A DNA stretch of 64,000 nt from the NCBI RefSeq assembly GCF_050003625.1, contig NC_134397.1, forward strand, positions 154,276,691-154,340,690, given 5' to 3'. Shown piece by piece: positions 8,966-20,534 of this stretch. The notes below the pieces were generated by a model that saw only the letters and a program-made list of their open reading frames with translations, made no database searches and was not told where the DNA came from. The DNA is from Haematobia irritans (lineage: Eukaryota; Arthropoda; Insecta; Diptera; Muscidae). How positions within the stretch are numbered: the stretch's first letter is position 1; each line of letters begins with the position of its first letter. The position numbers and the translations under genes were made by a program.

Positions 8966-11511
8966 CATTGGCGTAGCTAGGGGGGGGCATAGCCCCCCCC
9001 CCCCCCCCCCCAGAATAGTTCTTGTCCCCCCAGAATAATCAAAGCTACAGTTGTTTTATATTTTAATTCAAGCTTTGCGATGTGTTTAATCCAATTAAGA
9101 TTGTGGCAGGGAGAGTATGTTAAGCATATTTTTTAGTATTGATATTTACATTACAACTAAAAACACGTAATAAAAACACTAAAAGGAAACTTGAGACGCA
9201 CATTTTCAAAAATAGTAAATTTATAACTACGTTGATTAAAATCATGAATCGTCACATGCCCAATTTACCATCTAAAATCGTCTAAATCACGAAAAATCCA
9301 CAGAGTTGGCACCGCTGCTCTCAACAGTTGCTTCGTCGTATTCTGTTCTCACAGAATTTTTAAAAACTAATCGAAGATAGACGTTTTATAATATTCAATT
9401 TATTTTTTGCCTTTTATTTAATTTTTTATTCTTAGTATTTTTTATACACGATGAATATGTTAAGTTTATGTTTTGCTTTATGATTTCTAGTCCTGTTTTA
9501 AAACACACATTTTAAATAAAATATTTTTCAAACAAATACTTAAAGCAATGCTTTTATTTTTTGTTATATTAAATAATGGTAAGTTGCTATTTGATTATTT
9601 ATAGCGGTGTCGTGGAACCGGCTCCCACACACAAAAAAATATTTTTTGTCTTCAACCATGAAATTAATTGATCTAATTAATTATACCCTTCACCACTACT
9701 GTGGTACAGGGTATAATAAGTTTGTGCATTTGCCAAGACATAGTGGTCATAAACCCATCTTTTAGTATACCGATCGGGTAAGAATTAAAATCTGAGTCGA
9801 TTTAGCGATGTCCGTCTGTCTGTCTGTCCGTCCGTCTATCTGTATATGTTATTTTGTGCACAAAGTACAGCTCGCAATTTAAGTCCGATCGTCCTCAAAT
9901 TTGGCATAGGGCCGTTTCTTGAGACAGAGACAATTGCTATTGGTTTTGGAAAAAAATCGGTTCAGATTTAGATATAGCTGCCATATATAATTATCTACGA
10001 TGTGGTCATAGTTAGCGTGTTTATCAACCGATTTTCTTGAAATACTGTACATCCAAATATTTAATGAATCTCGCAAATCTTGCAAAATATCAGCCAAATC
10101 GGTTCAGATTTAGATATAGCTACCATATATATCTTTCGTCCGATTTAGACTCATATGACCACAGAGCCCAAAGTTTACTACCGATCTTCATGAAATTTTG
10201 CACAGAGGGTAGAATTGGCATTCTACCAATGCTTGGTACACTTGATTGAAATCGGTTCACATTTAGATATAGCTCCCATATATATCTTTCGTCCGATTTG
10301 AACTTATATGGCCTCAAAATCCAGGGTTTTGCCGTGATTTGCTTCAAATTTCGCACAAGGAGTACGTTTAGTAGTATAGGTAATTGTGCCAAATTTGGTT
10401 GAAATCGATTCAGATTTAGATATGGCTCCCATAGATATCTCCCGTCCGATTTGCACTCATATGACCAGGGGGCCCAAAGTTATACTCCCATTTACGTGAA
10501 ATTTCGCATAGATAGCAGAATTATTATTCTAACTATGCATGCCAAATTAAGTCAAAATTGGTTCAGGTTGTATATAGCTCCCATATATACGTACACCAGA
10601 GTTGGGGAAATATGGTCGACTGTTTCATATTTTAGACCCATTTTCAATGGGATTTTCCTCCAATTGACTGGATAGTTTCCACAGAGAATACAAATATGGC
10701 CAAAATTCTCACAGTTTACACAAAATTCTGTGATGATTTCCCCATATCTTAGCCATATCCTACACACTGCAATGCCAAAATTTCCACAGAACGGATGAGT
10801 TTTAAATAAGGCTCCAAGTCGCCCTACACATATCTTGGCGAGATCTAACCAATATCCTTGTAAAATCGCCACTGCTGAGTAGCAAAAATTGTAAATATTA
10901 CTCTAATTGTCCTATATCTCGAATACATATGTATCGCCTGAAAAATCATAAATCTCTTTTGTACAATTGCATTAAAATTTCTCTCGCTTCATATTTCCCA
11001 TATTTTTTACTAACATTGTGTATCATCCCAGGGCGTTAGCCGATTTAAATTTTAATTCTAGAGTTTTTGTAGAAGTACAAAAAATTGTTTCCATTAAAAG
11101 TATTTGTATCTGGAAATGCAAACCTTTATATAGCTCCCAGCAAATTTTAAGTAGTTGAGATGGTAACACAAATGTTTGTCTACATAGTGTTGAAGGGTAT
11201 AATATAGTCGGTTCCGCCCGACTTTAGACTTTACTTACTTGTTTTTTATTGAAATGTATTCAATAAAAAAATGATAGTATCAATCATCAAAGCCAATTAA
11301 AAAATTAATTGATACAACTAATTTTTGTGATTGAGTTTTTGTTTTGTTTTTGATTGATTTTGCTGCATATTGCCTTTAACACCGCAATAAAATTGAGGAT
11401 GTATAGTTTTATCAATAGGCGTAATTTATCGCTTCGGAAATTTCGACAAAATTTTGAAGGGTGTCTGGGGGGGCATAGCCCCCCCAGAGAAAATTTCTAG
11501 CTCCGCCAATG
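8966..11511. mobile_element. hAT-type element with 8-bp target duplication
   Basis: Terminal repeats are CATTGGCGTAGCTAG (left) and, reverse complemented, CATTGGCGGAGCTAG (right). Each has a nearby GGGGGGGCATAGCCCCCCC-type palindrome. GCTCCCAT is duplicated exactly at 8958-8965 and 11512-11519 and is part of the interrupted INE-like unit. An 8-bp duplication with CA..TGGCG ends is a hAT signature. Its own DNA is about 980 bp (8966-9682 and 11248-11511); the rest is an INE-like insertion. No transposase frame, so non-autonomous. Confidence 0.85.
9683..11247 (+). mobile_element. INE-1-like element, family F copy 1 (innermost nest layer)
   Basis: It begins TATACCCTTCACCACTACTG, has GATGTCCGTCTGTCTGTC at about 9808, then diverged repeats of about 145-150 bp with GGTTCAGATTTAGATATAGC. 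It ends GGTATAATATAGTCGGTTCC, CGCCCGACTTTAGAC and ACTTGTTTT. The 3' end forms the same kind of hairpin as the other INE-like family but with different sequence. A second copy is at 16012-17747. Non-coding. Confidence 0.85.
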
Positions 11512-13299
11512 GCTCCCATATAAACCGATCTCCAGATTTGACCTCCGGAGCCTCTTGGAGGAGCAGAATTCATCCGATCCGGTTGAAATTTGGTACGTGT
11601 TTTAAGCATATGGTCTCTAACAACCATGCGAAAATTGGTCCATATCGATCCATAAATATATATAGCTCCCATATAAACCGATCCCCAGATTTGACCTCCG
11701 GAGCATCTTGGAGGAGCAAACTTCATCCTACCCGTTTGAAATTTGGTATGTGGTGTTAGGATATGGTCTCTAACAACCATGCAAAAATTGGTCCATATCG
11801 GTCCATAATTATATATAGCTCCCATATAAACCGATCCCCAGATTTGACCTCCGGAGCCTCTTGGAGGAGCAAAATTCATCCGATCTGGTTAAAATTTGAT
11901 ACGTGGTGGTAGTATATGATATTTAACAACCATGTGAGTAAAATTTGTGGATGACAGTCTTTCGTAGAAGTTTCTACGCAATCCATGGTGTAGGGTACAT
12001 AAGATTCGGCCTGGCCGAACATACGGCCGTATATACTTGTTTTTTTTTTGAGTTTGTCTTTATGAAATTGTTTTTACATCCTGGAAAAGAATAAACGTTT
12101 ATCACAAAAAGTATATACTTTTCTTCCAAATACACTTCCTAACAGCGAAAAGCAAATGAGAAACGAACTTTGTTTGTCTAAAATTTCGTTTGGGAGGAAA
12201 GAATTATTTTTTGCTAATTATACAATTATACAATTTGCGTGTACAATTATGAGCTTCATATGGACCATTTTTGTATGATTGGGGATCGATTTCTCTGAGG
12301 GCTATATATAACTATAGACCGATATGGACCTAGTTAGGCATGGTTGTTAATTGCCATATACTAGCACAATGTACGAAATTTCAACTGACTCGGATGTAAT
12401 TTGCTCCTCCAAGAGGCTCCAAAACCAAATCTCGGGATCGGTTTATATGGGGGCTATATATGATTATGGACTGATATGAACAACTTTTGGCATGGCTGTT
12501 AAATATCATATACTACCACCAAGTACCAAATTTCAACCGAATCGGATGAATTTTGCTCTTCCAAGCGGGAGGTCAAATCTGGGGATCGGTTTATATGAGG
12601 CTATATATAATTATGGACCGATGAGGACCATTTTTTGCATAGTCATTAGAGACCATGTACCACATTTCAGCCAGATCGTATGAAATTTGCTTCTCTTAGA
12701 GGCTCCGCAAGCCAAATCGGGGGATCGGTTTATATGGTGGCTATATATAATTATGGACCGATGTGGACCAATTTTTGCATAGCTGTTAGAAACCATATAC
12801 TTATACCATGTACCAAATTTCAGCCGGATCGGGTGAAATTTGCTTCTCTTAGAGGATCCGCAAGCCAAATCGGGGGATCGGTTTATATGGTGGCTATATA
12901 TAATTATGGACCGATGTGGACCAATTTTTGCATGGTTGTTAGAGATCATATACCAACACCATGTACCAAATTTCAGATGGATCGGTTCAAATTTGAGGGT
13001 CTGTTTATATGGGGGCTATACGTAAAAGTGGACCGATATGGCCCATTTGCAATACTATCCGACCTACATCAATAACAACTACTTGTGCCAAGTTTCAAAT
13101 CGATAGCTTGTTTCGTTTGGAAGTTAGCGTAATTTTAACAGACGGACGGACGGACGAACGGACATGCTCAGATCGACTCAGAATTTCACCACGACCCAGA
13201 ATATATATACTCTATGGGGTCTTAGACCAATATTTCGATGTGTTACAAATGGAATGACAAAGTTAATATACCCCCATCCTATGGTGGAGGGTATAAAAA

Positions 13300-13690
13300 C
13301 GTCTTTAAAATAAAGTATTGTAGTCAAGATACAAAAGGTCAACAAATTTAAAGACAATTTCTTTTATTTTGAAGAATTTTTCAGAATTATTAAATCCATG
13401 TTGAACTTAGCAAAACAAAATTTGTTTTCATCTTAGCATACCCAATTTTCTCGGATTTTGGCAAACATGTTTATGTTTGGAGAGAAAACAATGTTTTTGC
13501 GACAAAAATTTTCTATGTTCTCCAACCAAAAATAACGTTATGCCCACAAAAAAACAAGTCGGAAATTGCATTTTTCCAAATTATAAAAAATCAAAAACTC
13601 GGAAAGTCGAATTTTTGATTCTGGTTCCAATCTCTATGATGCTGGGTATACAAATACACTGTTTGACGAAGGATATTTGAGTCGTAACCA
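13300..13690. repeat. Fragment related to element G, and unassigned sequence
   Basis: CGTCTTTAAAATAAAG, GTAGTCAAGATACAAAAGG and CAACAAATTTAAAGACAATT at 13301-13400 match the interior of the G copy at 23220-23330. The remainder to 13690 is unassigned. Confidence 0.5.
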
Positions 13691-13982
13691 CACTGAAAAA
13701 AATATTTACGTAATATTAAACATTACGCAACCCCAATTTTAAAATGCGCTTTACACACTATTAAAAACAAATTTCTTTAAAATAATGAAATTTTTATTAA
13801 AAGAAAGTAATCTTTGCTTCAAAATTTTTTTTCATTAAATTTAAGACATACATTTTGAAAATTTGCGTCCCTTCGTTAAAGTTGCATGTGTTTAAGCTGA
13901 TTTCCTTAAAGTAAAGAAACTCATTTTTGATTTAAAGAAATCGTCCTTAAATTAACTGAAATATTGAATTTTTAGATTTAAA

Positions 13983-15078
13983 GCTGAATACTATGTTCAG
14001 TTTTCAAGCTGAAAACCAGCTTGTTTTCACGGTTACTTTTTATACCCTCCATCATAGGATGGGGGTATATTAACTTTGTCATTCCGTTTGTAACACATCG
14101 AAATATTGCTCTAAGACCCCATAAAGTATATATATTCTGGGTCGTGGTGAAATTCTGAGTCGATCTAAGCATGTCCGTCCGTCCGTCCGTCTGTTGAAAT
14201 CACGCTAACTTCCGAACGAAACAAGCTATCGACTTGAAACTTGCCACAAGTAGTTGTTATCGATGTAGGGGGATTGAAAATGGGCCATATCGGTCCACTT
14301 TTACGTATAGCCCCCATATAAAGGGACCCTCAGATTTGGCTTGTGGAGCCTCTAACAGACGCATATTTCATCCGATCCGGCTGAAATTTGGTATATGGTG
14401 TTTGTATATCGTCTCTAATAACCATGCAAAAATTGATCTACATCGGTCGATAATTATATATAGCCCCCATATAAACCGATCCCCAGATTTGCCTTGCGGA
14501 GCCTCTAAGAGAAGCAAGTTTCATCCGAACCGCCTGAAATTTGGTACATGGTGTTAGTGTATGGTCTCAAACACCCATGAAAAAATTGGTCGAAAGCGGT
14601 CCATAATTATATAAATCCTCCATATAAACCGATCCCCAGATTTTACCTACGGAGCCCCTTGAAGAGCAAAATTCATCCGATTCGGTTGAAATCTGGTACG
14701 TAATGTTAGTATATAGTATCCAACAATCATGCAGGAATTGGTTCATATCAGTCCATAATTATATATAGCCCCCATATAAACCGAAGAAGTTTTAATATAC
14801 CACAACCCAAGTAATTCGATTGTGGATGACATTCTTTCGTAGAAGTTTCTACGCAATCCATGGTGGAGGGTTCATAAGATTCGGCCTGGCCGAACTTACG
14901 GCCGTATATACTTGTTTTTAATTAATTAATTTAGAATTATAAAATTATTTGCAATCAATTCTTTGGACTTTTTCAATCCATTATTTGGCAAAACTTGATC
15001 AAAATATAATCGTCTTCATAAATATATTTGTTCTTTTAATTTAGTGTTTTGGTGGAAAAACCGAACATAGTACTCACC
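13983..15078. mobile_element. Small TIR element H, split by an INE-like copy
   Basis: The left end is GCTGAATACTATGTTCAG and the reverse complement of the right end is GGTGAGTACTATGTTCGG. TTAA lies just outside both ends (with one extra A on the left), so a TTAA or TTA duplication is likely. Excluding the internal INE-like copy the element is about 220 bp. A related end (GAACATAGTAGCAG) is at about 44908. Confidence 0.5.
14041..14916 (+). mobile_element. INE-1-like element, near-complete short copy
   Basis: It starts TATACCCTCCATCATAGG, has the GTATATATATTCTGGG and GTCCGTCCGTCCGTC block, three 150-bp units, and ends with the GGCCTGGCCGAACTTACGG hairpin and ATATACTTGTTTTT. It is inserted in the small TIR element H. 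Confidence 0.9.
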
Positions 15079-15615
15079 TTAAGATAAAAACGCTTCAAAT
15101 ATAGGCTAAGACTTATTTTGAGGATTTAGGATCTTTGGTTTAAAGTTGTTTTTTGGAATTAAGAAAATATTTTTTACTTCGAAGTAACCGTCATAATTTT
15201 GATTTTTAAACTGGCATTTGTTTGTACATGAATAGCTTTATTAATATACCGGAAAAATAGAATGAAAATTCGATAAATGATATCTGTATCCTAATTTTAA
15301 TTTCATAGATCCTAGATTGAAAGCCATATAGGTCCCAAAAAAATTTTCTTATTTTAAAGAACCCGCATCTTTGACTCGGAATCAATACCAAAATCCTTAA
15401 AGGAACATCAAAATCTTTGGATCCAAGTAAACTTTTTTTTGAGTGCAGGTCAATCTTGATTTGGTTACGTTTTTTAGTTTCCAACTTACTAAATTTTCTC
15501 CAAATTCTTCTTTCTAATTCTTGTTCGCTTTTTTCTTTCAGGTAAGCTGACATTTAAATAACACCATAATTAAACCATAACGGGGTATAAGATAGGTAAG
15601 AATTCTTAATTAATA

Positions 15616-15777
15616 CACTGAAACCTCTCAAAATTGGACACTCTGAAAACTGAACACCTCCCAAACATGGACAGTTGTGTTTGGGGACGTTTGCTATATT
15701 AACACATTAAAATTAAACTCTCATACCTGGACAAAATTTAGGCGACCGTGGATGTCCACCTTTCAGAGGTTTCATTG
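15616..15777. mobile_element. 162-bp pogo/Tigger-like MITE
   Basis: The ends are CACTGAAACCTCTCAAAATT (left) and, reverse complemented, CAATGAAACCTCTGAAAGG (right). Left flank TA, right flank CA (probably mutated TA). Short size and CA(C/A)TGAAACCTCT termini suggest a MITE of the pogo/Tigger group, judged on termini alone. Confidence 0.5.
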
Positions 15778-16011
15778 CATACAAATTTTCGTTTGAACTA
15801 CAGTTGCAAAAACTATCAATATTTTTAAAATTCTGATAAAATTAAAATAAAAATTTGAAGAAAATTTTTATATATTTAGCCTTTTATTCATAATAATTTA
15901 CTGTAGGTTTATCGAATTTGTATGGTAATAGTAGGTTTAAAGTTTATGTTAACTTTTATGAATATGGGGGTTAGTATTCCTTACATGACCCCAAGATATT
16001 GGAAATGTATT

Positions 16012-17747
16012 TATACCCTGCTCCACACTGTGGAACAGGGTATTATACGTTAGTGCATATGTTTGCAACACCCAGAAGGAGACTGGGTGGGCTCCTGAGT
16101 CGATATAGCCATGTCCGTCTGTCCGTCTGTCCGTCTGTCCGTGAACACATTTTTGTAATCAAAGTCTAGGTCGCAGTTTTAGTCCAATCGACTTCAAATT
16201 TGGCACAAGTATGTGTTTTGGCTCAGAATAGATACCTATTGATTTTGGAAGAAATCGGTTCAGATTTAGATATAGCTTCCATATATATCTTTCGCCCGAT
16301 ATGGACTAATACGGTCCCAGAAGCCAGAGTTTTACCCCAATTTGGTTGAAATTTTGCACTAGGAGTTCAACTAGTAGTGTCGTCTAGTGTGCCAAATTTT
16401 ATTGAAATCGGTTCAGATTTAGATATAGCTCCCATATATATCGTTCGCCCGATTTACACTCATATGACCACAGATGCCAACTTTTTGCTCCGATTTAGTT
16501 GAAATTTGGCACAGGGAGTAGAATTAGCATTGTAGCTATGCGTGCCAAATTTGGTTGAAATCGGTTCAGATTTAGATATAGCTCCCATATATAGCTTTCG
16601 CCCGATTTACACTCATATGACCACAGAGGCCAATTTTTTGTTCCGATTTAGTTGAAATTTTGCACAGGGAGTAGAATTAGCATTGTAGCTATGCGTGCCG
16701 AATTTGGTTGAAATCGGTTCAGATTTAGATATAGCTCCCATATATAGCTTTCCCCCGATTTACACTCATATGACCACAGAGGCCATTTTTTTGCTCCGAT
16801 TTAGTTGAAATTTTGCACAGGGAGTAGAATTAGCGTTGTAGCTATGCGTGCCAAATTTGGTTGAAATCGGTTCAGATTTAGATATATCTCCCATATATAG
16901 CTTTTGCCCGATTTACACTCATATGACCACACTGGCCAATTTTTAACTCCGATTTAGTTGAAATTTTGCACAGGGAGTAGAATTAGCATTGTAGGTATGC
17001 GTGCCAAGTTTGGTTGAAATCGGTTCAGATTTAGATATAGCTCCCATATATAGCTTTCGCCCGATTTACACTCATATGACAACAGAGGCAAATGTTTAAC
17101 TCCGATTTTGTTTAAATTTTGCACAGGGAGTAGAATTAGCATTGTAGGTATGCGTGCCAAATTTGGTTGAAATCGGTTCAGATTTAGATATAGCTCACAT
17201 ATATAGCTTTCGCCCGATTTACACTCATATGACCACAGAGGCCAATTTTTAACACCGATTTAGTTGAAATTTTGCACAGGGAGCAGAATTAGCGTTGTAG
17301 CTATTTGTGCCAAGTTTGGTTGAAATCGGTTCAGATTTAGATATAGCTCCCATATATATGTTTTTCTGATTTCGACAAAAATGGTCAAAATACCAACATT
17401 TTCCTTGTAAAATCGCCACTGCTTAGTCGAAAAGTTGTAAAAAAGACTCTAATTTTCCTAAACTTCTAATACATAGACTAGACTTTCTTTACTTGTTTTT
17501 TACTAACATTGTGTTCCACCCTAGTGCATTAGCTGACTTAAATTTTGAGTCTATAGATTTTGTAGAAGTCTATCAAATTCTGCCCAGATCGAGTGATATT
17601 TAAATGTATGTATTTGGGACAAAGCTTTATATATAGCCCCCAACATATTTGACGGATGTGATATGGTATCGAAAATTTAGATCTACAAAGTGGTGCAGGG
17701 TATAATATAGTCGGCCCCGCCCGACTTTAGACTTTCTTTACTTGTTT
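16012..17747 (+). mobile_element. INE-1-like element, family F copy 2, with about seven tandem units
   Basis: It begins TATACCCTGCTCCACACTG, has GTCCGTCTGTCCGTCTGTCC, then about seven closely similar units of about 152 bp (16255-17360) containing GATTTAGATATAGCTCCCA and CATATGACCACAGAGGCC. It ends TATAATATAGTCGGCCCCGC, CCGACTTTAGAC and ACTTGTTTT. Units 2 to 7 are much more alike than the first, which points to recent tandem expansion inside this copy. Frames across the units are artefacts. Confidence 0.9.
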
Positions 17748-17774
17748 TAAATTATCATTGGCTTAAACGTTTCT

Positions 17775-18300
17775 ACACACACAAAAAACTAATTCTTTCC
17801 AAACAAAATTTTAGACAAACAAATATCGTTTATCAAAAATTTGTTCGGACGAAAATTATTGTCCGTTTATGATAAAAAGTCAACACTTTTTGCAAGATGT
17901 GAAAGCCTTTAATTCAAAAATATTGTTTTAATTTTCCGGATAATTGTATCTTCTCCCAAATATGTCTCACTTTCACTTGGTTTGTTTACTTCTCAGCATA
18001 CGAACAATGTAGGAGAAATTATTCAATTTTAGAAAATATTTAAAATTTTACATTTCGACCAGATTAACAATGGAACCGCGTACTGAGCCATGTAGATATT
18101 ATTGTTATCAACAGACCCATAAATGGTTGCTTGTGCGGCCAAACACTTCTATTTATAGACCACATTGTTGGGCACACAAACCCAAATTAAAAAACTTTAT
18201 TTAAAGGAATCTGGGATTGAATCTATGACCCATAATTCATAACCATTGGAACACAGCAGCTCCTTCGCCTTTAGTAAAAATTTGCTGAATTGTTATCGAT
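17775..18300 (-). mobile_element. Decayed relative of element B
   Basis: CACACAAAAAACTAATTCTT and AATTTTAGACAAACAA match the terminal sequence of element B. A worn tRNA-like B box (minus strand, GATTCAATCCCAG near 18215) lies inside. The distal end is not recognisable. Confidence 0.5.
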
Positions 18301-18455
18301 GAAATTCTATTGTGAATATTCATACTCAGTATTCTAATATCTAAGGCTCTTTCTTTACTGCTTAGTTTCCCTTAAAGATTCATACGGTGAGCAACAATAA
18401 ATAAATTTCTTATATTTGATTTTTATACACATTTTTCCCTCATTCTTTTCCGGTA

Positions 18456-18757
18456 CACCCTCAAAAAAATCGCTTCTGTAACATATACTCCCAAAAACAT
18501 CCTGCTTCAAACAGGATTTGTCCAAACAAAATATTTTTTGTATTGTTCAAACATATTATGTTTCACCGTAGGCCTACACTGGTAGAAAACATTTTTAATG
18601 ACATTTTCTTTGTGTTTGTATTTTTAAGGTGCCAATTGGTTACTTTCCATTTTTTTACTTGCAACATACTCTCTCGATTTCTACTTCTAAACACTTATAT
18701 GTTTATAGGTAATTTCCAAATTAATATATGTTTGCATCTACACATATTATATTTAAA
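18456..18757 (-). mobile_element. Fragment of an element A relative
   Basis: CACCCTCAAAAAAATCGCTT after a TA matches the right terminus of element A. Further A-like sequence (CAAACATATTATG; ATACTCTCTCGATTTC) follows until an INE-like 3' end interrupts at 18758. The same subfamily end occurs at 26255. Confidence 0.6.
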
Positions 18758-19092
18758 CCAGTATATACGGCCGTAAGTTAGGACAGACGGAATCTTATGT
18801 ACCCTCCACCATGGATTGAGAATTACTTGGGTTGCGGTAACACTTGCCGATGGCATGGGGGCTATATATAATTATGGACCGATATGGACCAAATTTGGCA
18901 TGGTTATTAAAGACTCTATACTAACACCACGTACCATATTACAAATGAATCGGATGAATTTTGCTTCTCTAAGAGGCTCCGGAGGTCGAATATGGTGATC
19001 GGTTTATATGGGAGCTATATATAATAATGGACCGATATGAACCACGCACAAAATTTCAACCAGATCGGATGAATTTTGCTCCTCCAAGAGGC
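18758..19092 (-). mobile_element. INE-1-like element, truncated
   Basis: The 3' end is at the left (GTATATACGGCCGTAAGTTA, then CCCTCCACCATGG), followed by about one and a half 150-bp units. It lacks the TATACCC end. Confidence 0.8.
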
Positions 19093-19097
19093 ATACT

Positions 19098-19525
19098 TAC
19101 ACTGACAAAAATATTGTCGTGAGGCCAAAGATTTCATGTCCTTAAAATACGAATATGAATTTTAGCATAGAAGACACATTTCTCTGATATAAAGTGTTTT
19201 TCCTTGTCCAAAAATCGATGAAGTCGACTTTTTTTCAACACATAATTTTAAAGACTTTTTTACTTGAAACTCTAAAAAAATCCGTCTAACGATGAATATA
19301 AATTTAATTTAATTTTTATTTCAAACAAATATTTGCTTGTTGTTAAATTTTATTATTTTTGGAAATTCTCCACAGCCTAATGAAATTTTCCTTAGAGTTC
19401 AATGACCGCCCATATATATTCAATATGCACTAAAGCAAAAGAAAATAAAAAGAAAAAAACTGAAAAAGCGAATAAATTAAAATTTCTTTCCTAGAATCAA
19501 GTACGCTGAACTTAAATTTAAAAGG
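19098..19525 (-). mobile_element. Fragment of element G
   Basis: CACTGACAAAAATATTGTCG, then GAGGCCAAAGATTTCATG, is the reverse complement of the right end of the G copy at 22930-23584 and is preceded by TA. The other end is lost. Confidence 0.6.
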
Positions 19526-20534
19526 GAATATGGTCTCTAACAACTATGAAAAAATTGCTTCATATCGGTCCTTAATTATATATAGCCCCCATATAACCGA
19601 TCCCCAAATTTGACCTCCGAAGCCTCTTGAAAGAGCAAATTTCATCCGATCAGGTTGAAATTTGATACGTGGTGTCGATATATGGCCTCTAACACCCATG
19701 TAAAAATTGGTCAAAATCGGTCCATAATTATATATAGCGCCCATATAAACTGATCCCCAGATTTCGCTTGCGGAGCCTCTGAGAGAAAAAAATTTCATCC
19801 GATCCGATTGAAATTTCGTACATGCTGTAAGTATATAGTCTCTAACAACTATGAAAAAATTTCTTCATATCGGTCCATAATTATATATAGCCACCATATA
19901 AACCGATCCCTAAAATTTGACCTCCGAAGCCTCTTGGAAGAGCAAATTTCATCCGATCCAGTTGAAATTTGATACGTGGTGTCGATATATGGCCTCTAAC
20001 ACCCATGCAAAAATTGGTCAACATCGGTCCATAATTATATATAGCCCCCATATAAACTGATCCCCAGATTTTGCTTGCGTAACCCTTGGAGGAGCAAATT
20101 TCATCCGATCTTGTTCAAATTTGGTACATGGTGCAAGTATATGGTCTCTAACCACTATGCAAAAGTTGCTTCATATCGGTCCATAATTATATATAGCCTC
20201 CATATAAACTGATCCTCAGATGTTGCTTGCGTATCCTCTTGGAGGAGCAAATTTCATCCGATCTTGTTGAAATTTGGTACATGGTGTAAGTATATGGTCT
20301 CTAACCACTATGCAAAAATTGCTTCATATCAGTCCATAATTATATATAGACCCCATATAAACCGATCCGATCCGGTCAAAATTTGGTACGTGGTGTACGT
20401 ATATAGTCTGTAATAATCATGCAAAAATTGGTCCATACCGGTCCATAATTATATATAGCCCCCATGCTTTTGGAGAAGCAAAATTCATCCGATCCGGTTG
20501 AAGTTTGGTATGTGGTGTTAGTATATTGTCTCTA

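Larger units (their letters stand above)
8211..12040 (+). mobile_element. INE-1-like element inserted in element B
   Basis: It starts TATACCCTCCACCATAGG, then GTATATATATTCTGGGTCG and CCGTCCGTCTGTCC, then tandem 150-bp units containing CATATAAACCGATCCCCAG. It ends with GGCCTGGCCGAACATACGG and ATATACTTGT in a T run. Both junctions lie in T runs without an obvious duplication, as expected for Helentron-type insertion. A hAT element splits it at 8966. Confidence 0.85.
7475..12241 (+). mobile_element. TIR element B, copy 1, split by an INE-like insertion
   Basis: The left end is CACGCAAAGAAAAAACACG. The right end, reverse complemented, begins CACGCAAATTG; the usual CACGCAAAAAAATAATTC end is altered by a small insertion. 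TA is present at 7473-7474 and 12242-12243. B sequence runs 7475-8200, is interrupted by a complete INE-like copy, and resumes at about 12041 (TTTTTTGAGTTTGTCTTTATG). Uninterrupted copies at 33945-34747 and 36781-37701 confirm the order. It carries the Ala-like (7803-7875, minus) and Val-like (7989-8060, plus) tRNA modules. No transposase. Confidence 0.85.
7276..13299 (-). mobile_element. INE-1-like element, outermost layer of a five-level nest
   Basis: The 3' terminus lies at the left (ACAAGTATATACGG, then the hairpin TTCGGCCAGGCCGAA) and the 5' terminus at the right (TGGTGGAGGGTATAAAA reading left to right). The copy is broken at 7475 by element B and resumes at 12242; CTATA before and TACAATTATGAGCTTC after join as in the copy at 35118-35130. 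The right part (12244-13000) holds tandem units of about 150 bp, then the block with GTATATATATTCTGGG and GTCCGTC runs (antisense here) that Drosophila INE-1 (DINE-1) also has. Non-coding; the long frames through the units are periodic artefacts. Confidence 0.85.
13691..15445 (-). mobile_element. TIR element G, copy 1, with nested insertions
   Basis: The left end is CACTGAAAAAAATATTTACG. The right end, reverse complemented, begins CACTCAAAAAAAAGTTTACT. CA flanks both sides (13689-13690 and 15446-15447). Its sequence follows the reverse complement of the complete copy at 52447-53086, broken by a smaller TIR element at 13983-15078 that itself holds an INE-like copy. No coding capacity. Confidence 0.75.

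Noticed and set aside
8981..9012. Long C run as a possible sequencing error or separate repeat
   Set aside because: It is the terminal G/C palindrome of the hAT element, present in shorter form at the other end (11467-11486).
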